A stretch of 64,000 nt of DNA from Gemmiger formicilis (lineage in GTDB: Bacteria; Bacillota; Clostridia; Oscillospirales; Ruminococcaceae): NCBI RefSeq assembly GCF_900167555.1, contig NZ_FUYF01000004.1, positions 164,755-228,754 on the forward strand, read 5' to 3'. Shown piece by piece: positions 63,447 to 64,000 of this stretch; within the stretch, counting starts at the first letter, position 1; the number at the start of each line of letters is the position of its first letter. Made by a program: the position numbers and the translations under genes. The notes under the pieces are model-generated. The model saw nothing but the letters and a program-made list of their open reading frames with translations, had not been told where the DNA came from and ran no database searches.

Positions 63447-63521
63447 ATGAACGGTAAAAAAATCTTGTTCGGTGCAGCCTGTGACGGGCTGCTTTTGTTT
63501 TTGATGAGGGGCGCCTATTAA
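63447..63521 (+). CDS. 24-residue hydrophobic small protein
   Basis: ATG 63447 follows a strong AGGAGG ribosome binding site (63431-63436, spacing 10). It encodes MNGKKILFGAACDGLLLFLM followed by RGAY and a stop. It is a single short hydrophobic segment with a basic start. No known family. The ribosome binding site makes translation plausible; it could be a membrane micropeptide or a leader for the methyltransferase gene downstream. Confidence 0.55.
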   Translation: MNGKKILFGAACDGLLLFLMRGAY

Positions 63522-63566
63522 GCACCTTCGCAGATGCGGCAAACATCCCCATCGGGAGTTGTGCCC

Positions 63567-64000
63567 TTGATCAAGTTCGTAGATATGTTCTCCGGCATCG
63601 GCGGTTTCCGCGAGGGACTGACCCGTGCCGGAGGCTTTACATGCGTAGGACACTGCGAAATCGACAAATACGCCAACCGCAGTTACAACGCCCTGTTTGA
63701 CACGAAGGGAGAGTGGTTCATTGAAGATGCCCGAAAAGCCGACCCCAGCGCCATGCCCGATTTCCAGTTACTCTGCGGCGGATTTCCTTGCCAGACTTTC
63801 AGCATTGCAGGCTCCCGAAAAGGATTCGGAGATCCACGCGGCACTCTCTTCTTTGAACTGGCCCGCCTGGCTGAAGCCCGGAAGCCTTCGTATCTGCTGT
63901 TTGAAAATGTACCCGGCCTGTTATCTCATGACGGAGGGCGGACATTTGCGACGATCCTTAACACGCTGGACCGACTGGGGTATGGTGTGGAATGGCAATG
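63567..64000 (+). CDS. DNA (cytosine-5) methyltransferase, N-terminal part
   Basis: An open frame from TTG 63567 (GGGAG eight bases upstream; ATG 63585 is an alternative) to the right edge, 144 residues visible. Motif I is FVDMFSGIGGFREGL, motif IV with the catalytic Cys is LLCGGFPCQTFSIAG, motif VI is YLLFENVPGLL. These order and spacings are those of C5-cytosine methyltransferases. No restriction endonuclease is visible before it, so it may be an orphan or have its partner beyond the window. Codon use is less GC-rich than the chromosome. Confidence 0.93.
   Translation, partial: MIKFVDMFSGIGGFREGLTRAGGFTCVGHCEIDKYANRSYNALFDTKGEWFIEDARKADPSAMPDFQLLCGGFPCQTFSIAGSRKGFGDPRGTLFFELARLAEARKPSYLLFENVPGLLSHDGGRTFATILNTLDRLGYGVEWQ

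Overview
The window is a dense, GC-rich chromosomal segment of a low-G+C-phylum (Bacillota) bacterium whose own base composition is high. Sigma-E/sigma-G genes, UUG and GUG starts, strong AGGAGG-type ribosome binding sites, a CIRCE-controlled groESL and Bacillus-like gene order (yqfC-yqfD-phoH-ybeY-dgkA-era-yqzL-recO; spoIIGA-sigE-sigG-ymxH; tig-clpP-clpX) point to a clostridial gut organism. The many GTAGGGGC-type palindromic repeats and the gene content suggest the Oscillospiraceae/Ruminococcaceae (Faecalibacterium, Gemmiger or Subdoligranulum-like); the genus is inference only.

Layout. 1-2034: end of a branched-chain amino-acid ABC transporter operon (livM-livG-livF). 2141-5756: minus-strand GntR/ABC exporter operon, a DUF4364 gene and an S1-domain gene. 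5882-10907: DUF951, prfA, tsaC, coaE, a lytic transglycosylase and an M18 aminopeptidase, then tRNA-Thr. 11277-13578: minus-strand group ending in a ylbJ whose coding sequence carries about 198 bp of dispersed repeat in frame. 13637-21534: yqfC, yqfD, phoH, ybeY, dgkA, era, yqzL, recO, mutS2. 21640-25154: a cysteine-poor unknown protein, a TetR regulator and a radical SAM protein. 25479-29812: spoIIGA, sigE, sigG and a YmxH-like gene. 29920-34397: ComEA-like protein, ppk1, an SRPBCC-like protein and a spoIVFA/spoIVFB-like pair. 34444-44455: a radical SAM pair, rplS, lepB, rbgA, rnhB, yraN, thrC, a phosphoesterase and a large membrane protein.

44552-61180 is a proteostasis-rich block: tig, clpP, clpX, groES-groEL, lon, engB and hslO. 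It is interrupted downstream of groEL by an apparently acquired two-gene unit (MATE exporter and cytidylate-kinase-like protein). That unit is preceded by a promoter, a 21-residue leader peptide and two intrinsic terminators, the pattern of ribosome-mediated attenuation. VanZ, PBP and lipid kinase genes follow.

61209-61868 is a six-gene tRNA cluster (Gly, Val, Asp, Phe, Gly, Cys). Directly after it the sequence becomes AT-richer and accessory: candidate parC repeats, parM, parR, a 24-codon gene and the start of a C5-cytosine DNA methyltransferase that runs off the right edge. This looks like the left end of an integrated conjugative or plasmid-like element.

Three dispersed repeat families fill most intergenic gaps. 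Most notable: the repeat insertion inside ylbJ, the MATE attenuator, the parMRC-like locus with 11-bp phased repeats, and candidate sigma-E promoters before yqfC and the spoIVFA-like gene.
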